Part shown: positions 34,403-43,614 of the stretch, one piece after another
Position numbering within the stretch: position 1 is the stretch's first letter
Layout: every line of letters begins with the position of its first letter
Assembly: GCA_041984235.1 (NCBI GenBank)
Contig: JBHIYN010000015.1
Coordinates: 62,001 to 126,000, forward strand
Reading direction: 5' to 3'
Length of the DNA: 64,000 nt
From: JBHIYN01 sp041984235
Lineage (GTDB): Bacteria; Pseudomonadota; Gammaproteobacteria; Ga0077536
Translations under genes and position numbers: made by a program
The notes under the pieces: generated by a model
What the model saw: the letters and a program-made list of their open reading frames with translations, nothing else
Told to the model about the DNA's origin: nothing
Databases searched by the model: none

Positions 34403-35872
34403 ATGCCAGACCACAAAACCGCCCGCCTGCTAATCGGCGGGGCCGATGGGCACCACGTCGAGCTGCCGGCCGCAACCGCCAATCGCCACGGACTCATTGC
34501 CGGCGCCACAGGCACCGGCAAGACCGTCACCCTGCAGATCCTCGCGGAGGGCTTCTCGCGCCTCGGCGTGCCGGTGTTTGCCGCTGACATCAAGGGCGAT
34601 CTCTCCGGCATCGCTGCGCCGGCTGCGCCGCATCCGAAGATCGACGAGCGCATCACGCGCATCGGGATCGACGGCTACACCGCCCAGGGCTCGCCGGTGT
34701 GCTTCTGGGACCTGTTCGGACGCAAGGGCCTGCCGGTGCGCATGACCGTGTCGGAAATGGGGCCGCTGCTGCTCGCACGGCTGCTCGGGCTCAACGAGAC
34801 CCAGACCGGGGTGCTGTACGCGACCTTCCGCATCGCCGACGACAACGGTCTGCTGTTGCTCGACCTGAAGGACCTGCGTGCGATGCTCGCCTTCGTCGGC
34901 GAGAACCGGCGCGAGCTCGGCGTCGAGTACGGCAACCTGCCAACGGCCAGCATCGGCGCCATTCAGCGGCGCCTGCTGACCCTGGAGGAGCAGGGCGCGA
35001 AGAAGATCTTCGGCGAGCCGGCACTGGACATCAACGATCTGCTGTCCTGCGATGCCGACGGACGCGGCATCATCAACCTGCTCGATGCCACCGAGGTCAT
35101 GTCGCGGTCGCCCGATCTGTACGCCTGCTTCCTGCTGTGGCTGCTCTCGGAGCTGTTCGAGGAGCTGCCCGAGCGCGGCGACGCCGACCGGCCGCGCTGC
35201 GTGCTGTTCTTCGACGAGGCGCACTTGCTGTTCGACGATGCGCCCGATGCGCTGCTGAAGAAGATCGAGCAGGTGGTGCGCCTGATCCGATCCAAGGGCG
35301 TTGGCGTGTACTTCGTCACGCAGAGCCCGCGTGACATCCCCGAAGACGTGCTCGGTCAGCTCGGTCTCAAGATCCAGCACGCGCTGCGCGCGTTCACGCC
35401 CAAGGATCGCAAGAGCGTGCGCGCGGTGGCCGATTCGTTCCGGCCCAACCCGGCCATCGACAGCGCCGCCCTGGTTACCGAGCTCGGCACCGGCGAGGCG
35501 CTGGTTTCGGTGCTGGACGAGGGCGGCCGGCCGACCCCGGTCGAGCACGTGCTGGTGCGACCGCCGGAATCGCGAATCGGGCCGCTCAAGGCCGGTGAGC
35601 GGCGCAACCTGGTGGCCGGCGCCGCGCTGGGCGACAAGTATGCCACCGCGGTCGACCGGCAGTCGGCCTACGAAGAGCTGGGCCGCCGCGCGCAGGCGCG
35701 CGAGGCGGTGCGTGAAGAGAACGAGCGCGAAAAGCCGGCGCGCCGCGGCGCTTCGCGCCGGCAGTCAGTGGCGGAGGCCATGTTCAAGAGCACCGCGCGC
35801 GCGATTGGCTCGTCGCTGGGGCGCCGCCTGGTGCGCGGCATTCTCGGCTCATTGTTTGGTGGCGGCCGCTGA
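34403..35872 (+). CDS. HerA-like ATPase, DUF853/YjgR family
   Basis: A 489-residue P-loop protein of the HerA/FtsK superfamily, YjgR branch. It shows HGLIAGATGTGKTVTLQILAEG (Walker A) near residue 40, VPVFAADIKGDLSGIAAP, PRCVLFFDEAHLLFDDAP (Walker B) and YFVTQSPRDIPEDVLGQLG (sensor-like). The ATG at 34403, with GGAG upstream, fits the family start. The C-terminus is a basic and alanine-rich tail ending GSLFGGGR. The physiological role of YjgR proteins is not established. It stands alone. Confidence 0.88.
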   Translation: MPDHKTARLLIGGADGHHVELPAATANRHGLIAGATGTGKTVTLQILAEGFSRLGVPVFAADIKGDLSGIAAPAAPHPKIDERITRIGIDGYTAQGSPVCFWDLFGRKGLPVRMTVSEMGPLLLARLLGLNETQTGVLYATFRIADDNGLLLLDLKDLRAMLAFVGENRRELGVEYGNLPTASIGAIQRRLLTLEEQGAKKIFGEPALDINDLLSCDADGRGIINLLDATEVMSRSPDLYACFLLWLLSELFEELPERGDADRPRCVLFFDEAHLLFDDAPDALLKKIEQVVRLIRSKGVGVYFVTQSPRDIPEDVLGQLGLKIQHALRAFTPKDRKSVRAVADSFRPNPAIDSAALVTELGTGEALVSVLDEGGRPTPVEHVLVRPPESRIGPLKAGERRNLVAGAALGDKYATAVDRQSAYEELGRRAQAREAVREENEREKPARRGASRRQSVAEAMFKSTARAIGSSLGRRLVRGILGSLFGGGR

Positions 35873-36061
35873 CAGGCTGGTGCGGCGCTACTGCGAAGAC
35901 CGGCGGCTGGCGTTGCGCGGCTCTCCGCGGTGCTCACCTGCCTGGGTAGGCTGCGCTACTCCTGAAGCCGTGCGCACGGTGAGCCGGCTTTCCAGGGCTA
36001 CTGCTCCGCATCACCCTGCAGGGTGCCGTCACGCAGCATGCCGTGGCATTGCGCCACCCGC

Positions 36062-38467
36062 TCAGACCCGCGGGGCGAACTGCGAGATGTCCACGCTCTC
36101 GCCGACGATCAGGTCCTGGCGAGCGAGGAATGCCGGCTTGATGAACCACACCAGCAGCGGCAGCACGACCAGCGACAGCAGCATGTTGATCAGCATGACC
36201 ACGACCAGCAGCAGGCCCATGTCGGCCATGAACTTGAGGTCCGACAGGAAATACCACGGCATGATGCCGAGCAGCATGATGGTGGCCGTGAACATGATTG
36301 CCTTGCCGGTCGTGGTCAGTGCCGCGACCAGCGCCTTGCCGAGGTCGTGGCCCTGCGCCGTGTACTCCTCGCAGATGCGCGAGAGCAGGTAGATGCCGTA
36401 GTCGATGCCGACACCGACGCCCATCACGGCGACGATGCCGGCGTTGATGTCCAGGCCGACTCCGACCAGGTGCATGGCCGCGACCAGCATGATGTTCGAC
36501 AGGTTGACCGGAATGAGCAGGATGATCGCGGCCATGAAGGATTTGTAGGCGAAGGTCGCGAGCAGCATCACGGCGAGGTTGACCATGCCGATGATGATCC
36601 AGTGGTACCTGGAGATGGTGTTGTTCATCGCCTGCTGCAGGGCGATGACGCCGGTGCCGAGACGTACGCGGAATTCTTCGTGGTCGATGCCGACGTTAGC
36701 GACCGCCTCGCGCGCAGCGGCCAGTGCATGGTCCACCGTCTCCTGCTTGTTGTCCTTGTACCAGAGCGAAACCGTCGAGTGCTGAAACTCGAAGTCGGCG
36801 ACGTGGCCGAAGTTGATCGCATTGCTGCCAAGCAGGGCGCCGAAAGCTGCGGCGTTGATCGCGTCCTCGGTCAGATCCAGCGGCGCCCACTTCGGGTTGC
36901 CGCCTGAGAACAGGCGGTTGGTCTCGGCCATGTAGTCGGTCCAGGACAGCGTCGCCCGCGGCGGCAGGACCTGGTCGGACTCGAGCTCGCGCTGCAACTG
37001 GGCATGCACCGCGACTACCTCGGGCGTGTTGGCGACGCGGTGCTCGATGTCTTCCGAGCGCGATTCGAGCACGATCTCCAGGGTATTGGTGCCGGGGAAG
37101 TGGTCGTTGATGGCGCGTACAGCGGTGTTGAACTCCGAGTCGTGCCACAGCAGGTTGCTGCCCTCGACCGGGTTGCCGATCTTGATCTGGGTGTTGAGGT
37201 AGATCGCGATCGCGGCCAGCACCACCATCACCGCCGCGGTGCGGTTGGCGCGACTGCCCTGGCTGAGCGTCGCGGTGCGCAGCAGGACCTTCTCCTGCAG
37301 CAGGTGAATACCGGACTCCTTCTCGCGACCGCCGACGATGCTCTCGATGTTCTTCGGTACCGGCAGGTAGGAGAGCAGGATGGAGCACAGGAAAGTGCCG
37401 GTCGGGATGATGAACAGCGCCCACATGCCGCAGAAGATGGCATGGTTGATCATGGTCTTGATCGGCGCGATGGCGATGAACACGATGCCGCAGAAATCGG
37501 TGATGATGCCGAGAATGGAGGGCGCCATCATGATGCCCATGGTGACCTCGGCAGCGTGGCGGCGGTCCTTGAGGTGCATCAGGACCTCGTAGTAGCGCTC
37601 GGTGTACTGCACGCAGTGCGAGAACGAGCGCGCCACCAGCAGCAAGGGCACGATCATGAGCAGCGGCTCGATCGGGCGTTCCAGCCAGCCGATGAAGCCG
37701 AAGCCCCATACCCCGGCCACCGCGGCGCACACGATCGGCGTGACCACGCCGGCCATGTTGCGCATGTACAGCACCAGCGCCACCACCAGGGCGGCGACGG
37801 TGATGGCGAAGATGAAATAGGTCTGCTTCTGCAGCTTGTAGACCCAGCCGGTCAGGACCGGCTGCCCGGCCAGGTAGACCTCGTGGTTGTCGTCACGCGC
37901 CTGTTCGACCAGGTTCTGCGCGAAGGCGAACGACTCACCGTACTCGATGGAGTCGTGGAAGGCGGCGTTGATCAGGGTCGCGCTCTCGTCGCGCGAGATG
38001 AAGAAGGTCTGTGCACTGGGCGAAATGGTCACCCGGCGCTTGAATTCGGCTATCTCCTCGGGGGTGGACGGTGCGTGGTCGTCCATCAGCGGCTTGGTGT
38101 CGATGCCGGTGGCCGTCGCCTCGGCATAGCGCAGCTTCTCGGTCGCTACCGACAGGATCTGGTCGTGGTTGACGTGCGGCGCGAGGTCGATGTCGCGGGT
38201 CAGGTCCCACACCTTGGCCAGGGTCTCGGCGTTGTAGATGTCGCCGTCCTTGCGCTTGACCATGATCGCCATGGTCAGCGGGTTACCGAAGTTGCGGTGC
38301 GCGAAGTAGACCTTGACGAAGGGATCGTTGACCGGCAGCAGGTCGTTGAAGATCGTGCGAATGTCGACCCGGGGTACGCCGACGGCGAACGCGGCGGTGA
38401 CGAGGACGAACGCCAGGCTCACCAGCAGGCGATGTTGCATGACCCAGTGCGCGATCTTGAACCTCAT
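36062..38467 (-). CDS. RND superfamily (MMPL-like) exporter
   Basis: An 801-residue transporter with an N-terminal span, a large periplasmic domain, six spans, a second periplasmic domain and six more spans. This is the single-chain RND layout of the COG1033/MMPL group. Examples are FAITVAALVVALVLYMRNMAGVVTPI and GVGLDINAGIVAVMGVGVGIDYGIYLLSR. The start is placed at MRFKIAHWVMQHR (38467), since the upstream extension is not membrane-like and crosses a hairpin. Such proteins export lipids or hydrophobic compounds by proton motive force. It follows an acyl-CoA dehydrogenase on the same strand; the cargo is unknown. Confidence 0.85.
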   Translation of the reverse strand: MRFKIAHWVMQHRLLVSLAFVLVTAAFAVGVPRVDIRTIFNDLLPVNDPFVKVYFAHRNFGNPLTMAIMVKRKDGDIYNAETLAKVWDLTRDIDLAPHVNHDQILSVATEKLRYAEATATGIDTKPLMDDHAPSTPEEIAEFKRRVTISPSAQTFFISRDESATLINAAFHDSIEYGESFAFAQNLVEQARDDNHEVYLAGQPVLTGWVYKLQKQTYFIFAITVAALVVALVLYMRNMAGVVTPIVCAAVAGVWGFGFIGWLERPIEPLLMIVPLLLVARSFSHCVQYTERYYEVLMHLKDRRHAAEVTMGIMMAPSILGIITDFCGIVFIAIAPIKTMINHAIFCGMWALFIIPTGTFLCSILLSYLPVPKNIESIVGGREKESGIHLLQEKVLLRTATLSQGSRANRTAAVMVVLAAIAIYLNTQIKIGNPVEGSNLLWHDSEFNTAVRAINDHFPGTNTLEIVLESRSEDIEHRVANTPEVVAVHAQLQRELESDQVLPPRATLSWTDYMAETNRLFSGGNPKWAPLDLTEDAINAAAFGALLGSNAINFGHVADFEFQHSTVSLWYKDNKQETVDHALAAAREAVANVGIDHEEFRVRLGTGVIALQQAMNNTISRYHWIIIGMVNLAVMLLATFAYKSFMAAIILLIPVNLSNIMLVAAMHLVGVGLDINAGIVAVMGVGVGIDYGIYLLSRICEEYTAQGHDLGKALVAALTTTGKAIMFTATIMLLGIMPWYFLSDLKFMADMGLLLVVVMLINMLLSLVVLPLLVWFIKPAFLARQDLIVGESVDISQFAPRV

Positions 38468-38526
38468 GGACGACGGACTCCGGTGGCGGGTGAGGCGTGC
38501 TGGCCCGTGGGCGGTGCGGCGTGGCT

Positions 38527-38562
38527 GCCATGCGGGGCGCCCGAAGGCGCCCCGCATGGCAG
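38527..38562 (-). terminator. 16-bp perfect stem with UUCG loop between acyl-CoA dehydrogenase and RND genes
   Basis: TGCCATGCGGGGCGCC (38527-38542) is repeated inverted at 38547-38562 around four bases. On the transcribed minus strand the loop is TTCG closed by C-G, the very stable UUCG tetraloop. It begins 9 bases after the acyl-CoA dehydrogenase stop. No T-run follows. It may act as a partial terminator or a 3-prime stabiliser that lowers expression of the downstream exporter. Confidence 0.6.
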
Positions 38563-38570
38563 GCGACGGG

Positions 38571-39788
38571 TCAGTCCTGCAGCGTCTGCTGGATGGTCAG
38601 CTTGCCGAGTTGCGACATGTGCACTTCGTCCGGACCATCGGCCAGTCTTACGGTGCGCGCGTAGGAGAAGATCTCCGGCAGCGGTGTGTCCTGGCACACG
38701 CCCATGCCGCCGTGCGACTGCATGGCGCGGTCGGCGACCTCCTGGACCATGCGCGGGATGACGATCTTGATCATGGCGATGGCATCGCGCGCGACCTTGT
38801 TGCCCTCACGGTCGAGGCGGTCGGCTGCCCACAGGCACAGCAGGCGGGCCTGCTCGATCTCACAGCGTGATTTCGCGATGTCCTGGCGGATGCTCGACTG
38901 CTCGGAGATCTTGCGACCGAAGGCCACCCGCGACTCGACCCGTTCGCACATGATGTCCAGCGCGCGCTGCCCGGCGCCGATCAGGCGCATGCAGTGGTGA
39001 ATACGACCCGGGCCGAGGCGGCCCTGGGCGATCTCGAAGCCGCGACCCTCGCCGAGCAGCAGGTTGTCGACCGGCACGCGCACGTTGGTCAGGCGGACTT
39101 CGCCGTGGCCATGCGGCGAATGCAGATCGTTCAGCACCCGCAGCGGGCGCACGATCTCGAAGCCGTCGGTACCGGCGGGGACCAGCACCATGGACTGCTG
39201 CTGGTGACGATCCGCGTTGGGGTCGGTCTTGCCCATCAGGATGTAGATCTTGTTGCGCGGGTCGAACACGCACGAGCTCCACCACTTGCGGCCGTTGATG
39301 ACGTACTCGTCGCCATCACGGGTGATGGTGGTCTCGATGTTGGTGGCGTCACTGGACGCGACCTGCGGCTCGGTCATCAGGTAGGAGGAACGGATCTCGC
39401 CGGCCAGCAGGGGCTCCAGCCATTCCTTCTTGTGCTCCGGGCTGCCGTAGCGCGCCAGCACCTCCATGTTGCCGGTATCCGGTGCGCTGCAGTTGAAGAT
39501 CTCGGCGGCCCAGTTGACGCGTCCCATCTCCTCGGCCAGCGGCGCGTACTCGAGATTGGTCAGGCCCGGGCTGTAGGGCTCGTACTCGTGCGGCAGGAAC
39601 AGGTTCCACAGGCCCTGCGCGCGGGCCTTCTGCTTCAGTTCCTCGATCTGCGGCGGCACCACCCACAGGTTCGCCGGGTCGTGGGTGAAATTGAACACCT
39701 CTTCCTCGATCGGGTAGACATGCTCGCGCATGAAGGCGCGTACCTCGTCGAGCAGTTGGCGGGTCTTGTCGTTGTAGGTGAAATCCAC
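38571..39788 (-). CDS. Acyl-CoA dehydrogenase
   Basis: A 405-residue flavoenzyme of the long acyl-CoA dehydrogenase family (ACAD10/11-like branch). Visible features are FNCSAPDTGNMEVLARYGSPEHKKEWLEPLLAGEIRS, MTEPQVASSDATNIETTI (flavin-binding), NGRKWWSSC, FGRKISEQSSIRQDIAKSRCEIEQARLL and QSHGGMGVCQDTPL near the C-terminus. It would oxidise an acyl-CoA to the enoyl-CoA with electrons to ETF. The start is a GTG with AGGGGAG upstream. It precedes the RND exporter, separated by a strong hairpin. Confidence 0.92.
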   Translation of the reverse strand: MDFTYNDKTRQLLDEVRAFMREHVYPIEEEVFNFTHDPANLWVVPPQIEELKQKARAQGLWNLFLPHEYEPYSPGLTNLEYAPLAEEMGRVNWAAEIFNCSAPDTGNMEVLARYGSPEHKKEWLEPLLAGEIRSSYLMTEPQVASSDATNIETTITRDGDEYVINGRKWWSSCVFDPRNKIYILMGKTDPNADRHQQQSMVLVPAGTDGFEIVRPLRVLNDLHSPHGHGEVRLTNVRVPVDNLLLGEGRGFEIAQGRLGPGRIHHCMRLIGAGQRALDIMCERVESRVAFGRKISEQSSIRQDIAKSRCEIEQARLLCLWAADRLDREGNKVARDAIAMIKIVIPRMVQEVADRAMQSHGGMGVCQDTPLPEIFSYARTVRLADGPDEVHMSQLGKLTIQQTLQD

Positions 39789-39851
39789 GTGTGTCTCCCC
39801 TGGTGTGATGGAACTGAAGCGAATCTTCCTATGGTAACCGCTCCCGCGGCA

Positions 39852-40751
39852 TCACGACGACCGGGGGTTTTCCAGCTCCTCGACGGTACGCGGCCAGTCA
39901 CCCTTGAGCAGGCGCGAGAGCGCGCGATCGGCCAGGATTCGGCCTCCGGTCTGGCAGCGCGGGCAGTAATCGAGCTCGCTGGTAGCGTAGCGAATGCGTT
40001 GTATGGCGGTGCCGCAGCGGGGACAGGGCTCACGGTAGCGCCCGTGCACGGCCATGCCGTCGCGGAACGCGGTGACCTTGGCCGGGAAATCGTCGCCCGC
40101 GGCTTCGCGCAGGCGCGTGGTCCAGCCGTCGAGGACCTCGACCACGGCCCGCTGCAGGCGCGCGACCTCGTCGTCGGTGAGCTTCTGCGTGTGGGCGATC
40201 GGCGACAGGCCGGCGGCATGCAGGATCTCGTCCGAGTAGGCGTTGCCGATGCCGCTGAACAGGCGCGGGTCGGTCAGGGCGCGCTTGAGGGTGTGGTTGC
40301 GCAGGCGCAGGCGATCGCGGAACGCCGCCGCATCGGCTTCCAGCACCTCGAGGCCGCCGGGGTCCAGCGCAGCCAGCGCGGCATCGCCGTCCAGGATGTG
40401 CAGGGATGCGCGTTTACGGCTGCCGGCCTCGGTGAACTCGAGCACGCCGCGTTCGAAATGCAGGCGTGCGAGCAGGTTGCGCCCGTGCCCCTTGCCGGCT
40501 TGCGCGCGCCAGCCGAGGCGGCCGGCGATCATGAGGTGCATGACCAGCCAGGCGCCGTGTTCGAAGGCCAGCGCGATGCGTTTGCCGACCCGTCGAACCT
40601 GCGTCACCCGCTGACCTTCGAGGCTCGCCGGTGCCGGCTCCGCGGTACGCAGCACGAACGGACTGAGCAGCTCCAGCCGCGCGAGGCGGGTGCCCTCGAC
40701 GCGCCGCGCCAGCGCCTCGACGTAGACCGTGATGTCCGGCAGCTCGGGCAT
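39852..40751 (-). CDS. Fpg/Nei family DNA glycosylase (MutM-like)
   Basis: A 299-residue glycosylase. The N-terminal MPELPDI supplies the catalytic Pro and Glu, and VGKRI the conserved Lys near residue 57. NAYSDEILHAAGLSP is the H2TH region, and a CPRC...CPRC zinc finger is present. It removes oxidised bases and cleaves the abasic site. It deviates from MutM proper: PDI instead of PEV, and SELDYCPRC in place of the usual GR-x-T-x-YCP before the second zinc pair, which removes the Arg that contacts DNA. The tail beyond the finger is about 25 residues longer. It belongs to a side branch whose lesion preference is uncertain. Confidence 0.85.
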   Translation of the reverse strand: MPELPDITVYVEALARRVEGTRLARLELLSPFVLRTAEPAPASLEGQRVTQVRRVGKRIALAFEHGAWLVMHLMIAGRLGWRAQAGKGHGRNLLARLHFERGVLEFTEAGSRKRASLHILDGDAALAALDPGGLEVLEADAAAFRDRLRLRNHTLKRALTDPRLFSGIGNAYSDEILHAAGLSPIAHTQKLTDDEVARLQRAVVEVLDGWTTRLREAAGDDFPAKVTAFRDGMAVHGRYREPCPRCGTAIQRIRYATSELDYCPRCQTGGRILADRALSRLLKGDWPRTVEELENPRSS

Positions 40752-40790
40752 GGACGGGATTGCCCGCGCGGGCGCGAGGGCCGGGCGTCG

Positions 40791-41951
40791 CTACTCGATG
40801 AGCGAGGTGATGACGAGGTCGGCGAGACGCTGCAGGCGCTCGACGTGGTAGGTCTCCTCCATCAGCCCGGTGGACAGGAAGCTGAAGGTGAGATCGAGCT
40901 CGGGGTCGACCCAGAAGCAGGTCGATCCCGCGCCCCAGCCGCAGAAGGTCCGCGGCGAGGAGAAATTGCTCATCGGTCCGGGCTGTATGCCCTCACCACG
41001 GACGAAGAAGCCGAGCCCGATGTTGCCCGGCCACGGCGCCCAGCCGCGCGTGTCGCGGGCATAGTCGAACAGCAGGTTGCGCTTGTCGCCGGTGAAATTG
41101 CGGCTGCAGTAGTCGAGTGTGCGTGGTGAGAGGATGCGGCGGCCGTCGAGCTCGCCGCCGTTGCGCAGCATCAGCGCGAAGCGGTGCAGGTCTTCGAGGC
41201 AGGTGAGGTAGCCGCCGGCCGGGATCTCGCAGCCGTCGATCATCAGCACCTGGCCGATGCCCAGCACTTCCTCCGGATGGAACATCCCCGGCTCGCTGTA
41301 ACGCGCGGTCACCGGGCACAGGCGCGGCAGCAGGTCGTCGCGCTTGCCGAGGCAGGTGTTGGTCATGCCGAGCGGTTCGAACAGGTCCTCGCGCATGATG
41401 TCGGTGAAGCGGCGCGTGCCGCCGTCGACGCGCCGCACCATCTCGGCCATCACCGAGTGGGCTGCGATGATCGAGTAGTTGACGCGCTCGCCGGGTAGCG
41501 CTTCGGGCCGCTGCGCGGCGACCCAGGCGGTCAGCGCGGCGATGTCGATGAGCACCTCGGGCGCAACCCCCGGTACTGCCGAGATCAGGCCGCTGGTATG
41601 GGTGAGCAGGTGCCACAGCTTGATCTCGCGCGTGCCGCGGCCCTCGAACTCCGGGATCACCTCGGCGACGCGCAGGTCGAGGTGAAGATCGCCGCGTTCG
41701 ACGCGATTGAGCACCACGGCGTTGGTGAACTGCTTGCCCGAGGAGAAGGACACGAACACGTCGTCCTCGGTCAGCGGGCGACCCGCTTCGCGGTCGGCAT
41801 AGCCGTGCACGTCGCGGTAGACCGTCTCGCCGCCGCGCGACACGCACAGCGCGGCACCATCGTAGCGTCCGGCCTCGATGTCGGCATTGATGCGGGCCGG
41901 GATGCGTTGCAGGCGTTCGGGGTCGAAACCGAGATCGGCGGAAGTGGTCAT
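40791..41951 (-). CDS. Serine hydrolase of the beta-lactamase/esterase (class C-like) family
   Basis: A 386-residue protein with a penicillin-binding-protein-like fold. The SxxK nucleophile motif is in VSFSSGKQFTNAVVL near residue 73, and a tyrosine motif in RVNYSIIAAHSVM near 160. The HTSGLIS segment and the C-terminal FGWGAGSTCFW-like region fit the EstB/lipolytic beta-lactamase-fold esterases. There is no signal peptide, so a cytosolic ester or amide hydrolase is more likely than antibiotic resistance. It lies 39 bases downstream of the glycosylase in the opposite order and is divergent from the signalling cassette. Confidence 0.85.
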   Translation of the reverse strand: MTTSADLGFDPERLQRIPARINADIEAGRYDGAALCVSRGGETVYRDVHGYADREAGRPLTEDDVFVSFSSGKQFTNAVVLNRVERGDLHLDLRVAEVIPEFEGRGTREIKLWHLLTHTSGLISAVPGVAPEVLIDIAALTAWVAAQRPEALPGERVNYSIIAAHSVMAEMVRRVDGGTRRFTDIMREDLFEPLGMTNTCLGKRDDLLPRLCPVTARYSEPGMFHPEEVLGIGQVLMIDGCEIPAGGYLTCLEDLHRFALMLRNGGELDGRRILSPRTLDYCSRNFTGDKRNLLFDYARDTRGWAPWPGNIGLGFFVRGEGIQPGPMSNFSSPRTFCGWGAGSTCFWVDPELDLTFSFLSTGLMEETYHVERLQRLADLVITSLIE

Positions 41952-42144
41952 GGATGCAGTCCTGTCCTGGGTCTGGCGCGGATTCTAAACCGTCCCCGCG
42001 CAGGCGGCGAAACCGCGCCGCGCGGCCATGCGCCATTGGCGCATTCGTTTCGCGCTTGCAGGCCTGCGCCATTGCGCGCCGGCCCGATGTGCGGCGCGCG
42101 GGCGATCGCAGAAAGTGCAGCCATATTCAGAAAGCGAGCCCAGG

Positions 42145-42843
42145 ATGATGATGACCGAACATTACTCTTCACGCGGTTCCGGCCCTCTGCCGGGTTACCC
42201 GCGGCCGTCCGGCGGGCGGCCGGGCGAGGCGCCGGTTACCACCGAGTTCGTCAGCGAGCGTCTCGCCGAGTGCATGCGCGAGCTGCGCGAGGTCCGCTAC
42301 CGCAAGGCAACCCACCTCATGCGTCGCATCGAGGCTTTCGACAGCGGCACCTTCGCGCACTGCGTGCGCGTATCGGAGCTGGCCTTCCGTCTCGGTGAAA
42401 CGCTGGGTCTGCCGCGCCGCGAGGTGCGCCTGCTGGAGCGTGCCGCACTGTTCCACGACGCCGGCAAGCTGTGCGTGCCGCGCAAGGTGCTGGACAAGGA
42501 CGGTCGTCTCAACGGCCGCGAGTGGCGCATCATCCGCGAGCACGCCAGCGCCGGCGAGAGCATCTGCCTGGAGGCAACCCGCGACACCGAGATCGCCGCG
42601 CTGGTCCGCCAGCACCACGAACGTCTGGATGGCAGCGGCTATCCCGATCGCCTGCATGCTGCGCGCATCTCGATGCCGGTAAGAACGCTGCAGATGGCCG
42701 ATATCTTCGATGCGCTGACCTCCGCGCGCGCATACAAGCCGGCCTACTCGGTGCGGCAGGCACTCGACATCATCGACGGTGAGGTCGCGGCCGGCTGGCG
42801 CGATCGCCGGGTGGCCGAGGCCCTGCGCGAGGTGGTCGGCTGA
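42145..42843 (+). CDS. HD-GYP domain protein, probable cyclic-di-GMP phosphodiesterase
   Basis: A 232-residue protein. An N-terminal stretch of about 65 residues is followed by an HD-GYP domain with the diagnostic motifs: FHDAGKLCVPRKVLDK near residue 103, HHERLDGSGYPD near 155, and ADIFDALTSARAYKP. HD-GYP domains hydrolyse cyclic-di-GMP to pGpG or GMP. The start is one of three consecutive ATG codons at 42145, 42148 and 42151 with CCCAGG upstream. It is the first gene of the same-strand signalling cassette that continues to 49733. Confidence 0.88.
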   Translation: MMMTEHYSSRGSGPLPGYPRPSGGRPGEAPVTTEFVSERLAECMRELREVRYRKATHLMRRIEAFDSGTFAHCVRVSELAFRLGETLGLPRREVRLLERAALFHDAGKLCVPRKVLDKDGRLNGREWRIIREHASAGESICLEATRDTEIAALVRQHHERLDGSGYPDRLHAARISMPVRTLQMADIFDALTSARAYKPAYSVRQALDIIDGEVAAGWRDRRVAEALREVVG

Positions 42844-42929
42844 GCGCGTGCAAGCGGCACGCCGGGAGCCGCTCGCCGTTGTTGAAGCCGCCGCGTCCGT
42901 GGGCGACACTGGCCGCGTCCCGGGAGTGG

Positions 42930-43589
42930 ATGGAGCGGGTGGCACGCAAGCAAATCATGATCGTCGACGACGACGACCTCGTCCGGGTCGGGCTGCGCGC
43001 GTTGCTCGCCGACGACAAGCAGTTCGAGATCGTCGCCGAGGCCCGCAACGGCCGCGAGGCGGTGCGGCTGGCGCGACGCTGCTCGCCGGACGTGGTGGTG
43101 ATGGACGTGTCCATGCCGGACATGAACGGCATCGACGCCACCGCGCGCATCCGGCAGGCAGTCGACGGCGTGCGTGTCCTGGCCCTGTCCACCCACCGCG
43201 ACGGGCGCTATGTGCGCCGCATGCTGGATGCCGGCGCCGCCGGCTACCTGCCCAAGATGAACGCGCTCGACGAGATGCTGGCCGCGCTGCGCGCGGTGGC
43301 CGCGGGGCAGACCTATCTCAGCCCGGCGGTGACCTCGGAGCTGCTCACCGCCATGAGCGGCGAGGCGACCGAGGGCGGCGGTGCGCTGGAGGACCTGACC
43401 CTGCGCGAACGCGAGGTGCTGCAGCTGGTCGCCGAGGGCCGCAGTGCGAGCGAGGTCGCCGGTCAGCTCAGCCTCAGCGTCAAGACGGTCGAGACCCACC
43501 GCCGCCGCGTCATGCACAAGCTCGGTATCGACAGTGTCGCCGGGCTCACGCGATTCGCGTTGCGCCACGGCATCATAGAGCTCGATTGA
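42930..43589 (+). CDS. NarL/FixJ-type response regulator
   Basis: A 219-residue regulator. Its receiver domain has the acidic pair in IMIVDDDDLVRVGL, the phospho-acceptor Asp in VVMDVSMPDMNG near residue 58, and LALSTH and AGYLPKMN (Lys). The LuxR-type helix-turn-helix reads LREREVLQLVAEGRSASEVAGQLSLSVKTVETHRRRV. The ATG at 42930 is favoured (GGGAG just upstream, and the receiver starts at once). It sits between an HD-GYP protein and a nucleotide cyclase. The hybrid kinase and HPt protein at 47936-49733 are possible phosphate donors. Confidence 0.9.
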   Translation: MERVARKQIMIVDDDDLVRVGLRALLADDKQFEIVAEARNGREAVRLARRCSPDVVVMDVSMPDMNGIDATARIRQAVDGVRVLALSTHRDGRYVRRMLDAGAAGYLPKMNALDEMLAALRAVAAGQTYLSPAVTSELLTAMSGEATEGGGALEDLTLREREVLQLVAEGRSASEVAGQLSLSVKTVETHRRRVMHKLGIDSVAGLTRFALRHGIIELD

Positions 43590-43614
43590 GCACGCCGCGA
43601 CGGCGGCGCAGGCC

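Noticed and set aside
40791..41951. Beta-lactamase antibiotic-resistance gene
   Set aside because: It has the SxxK fold but no signal peptide, and the lipolytic/esterase-type layout makes a general serine hydrolase more likely.
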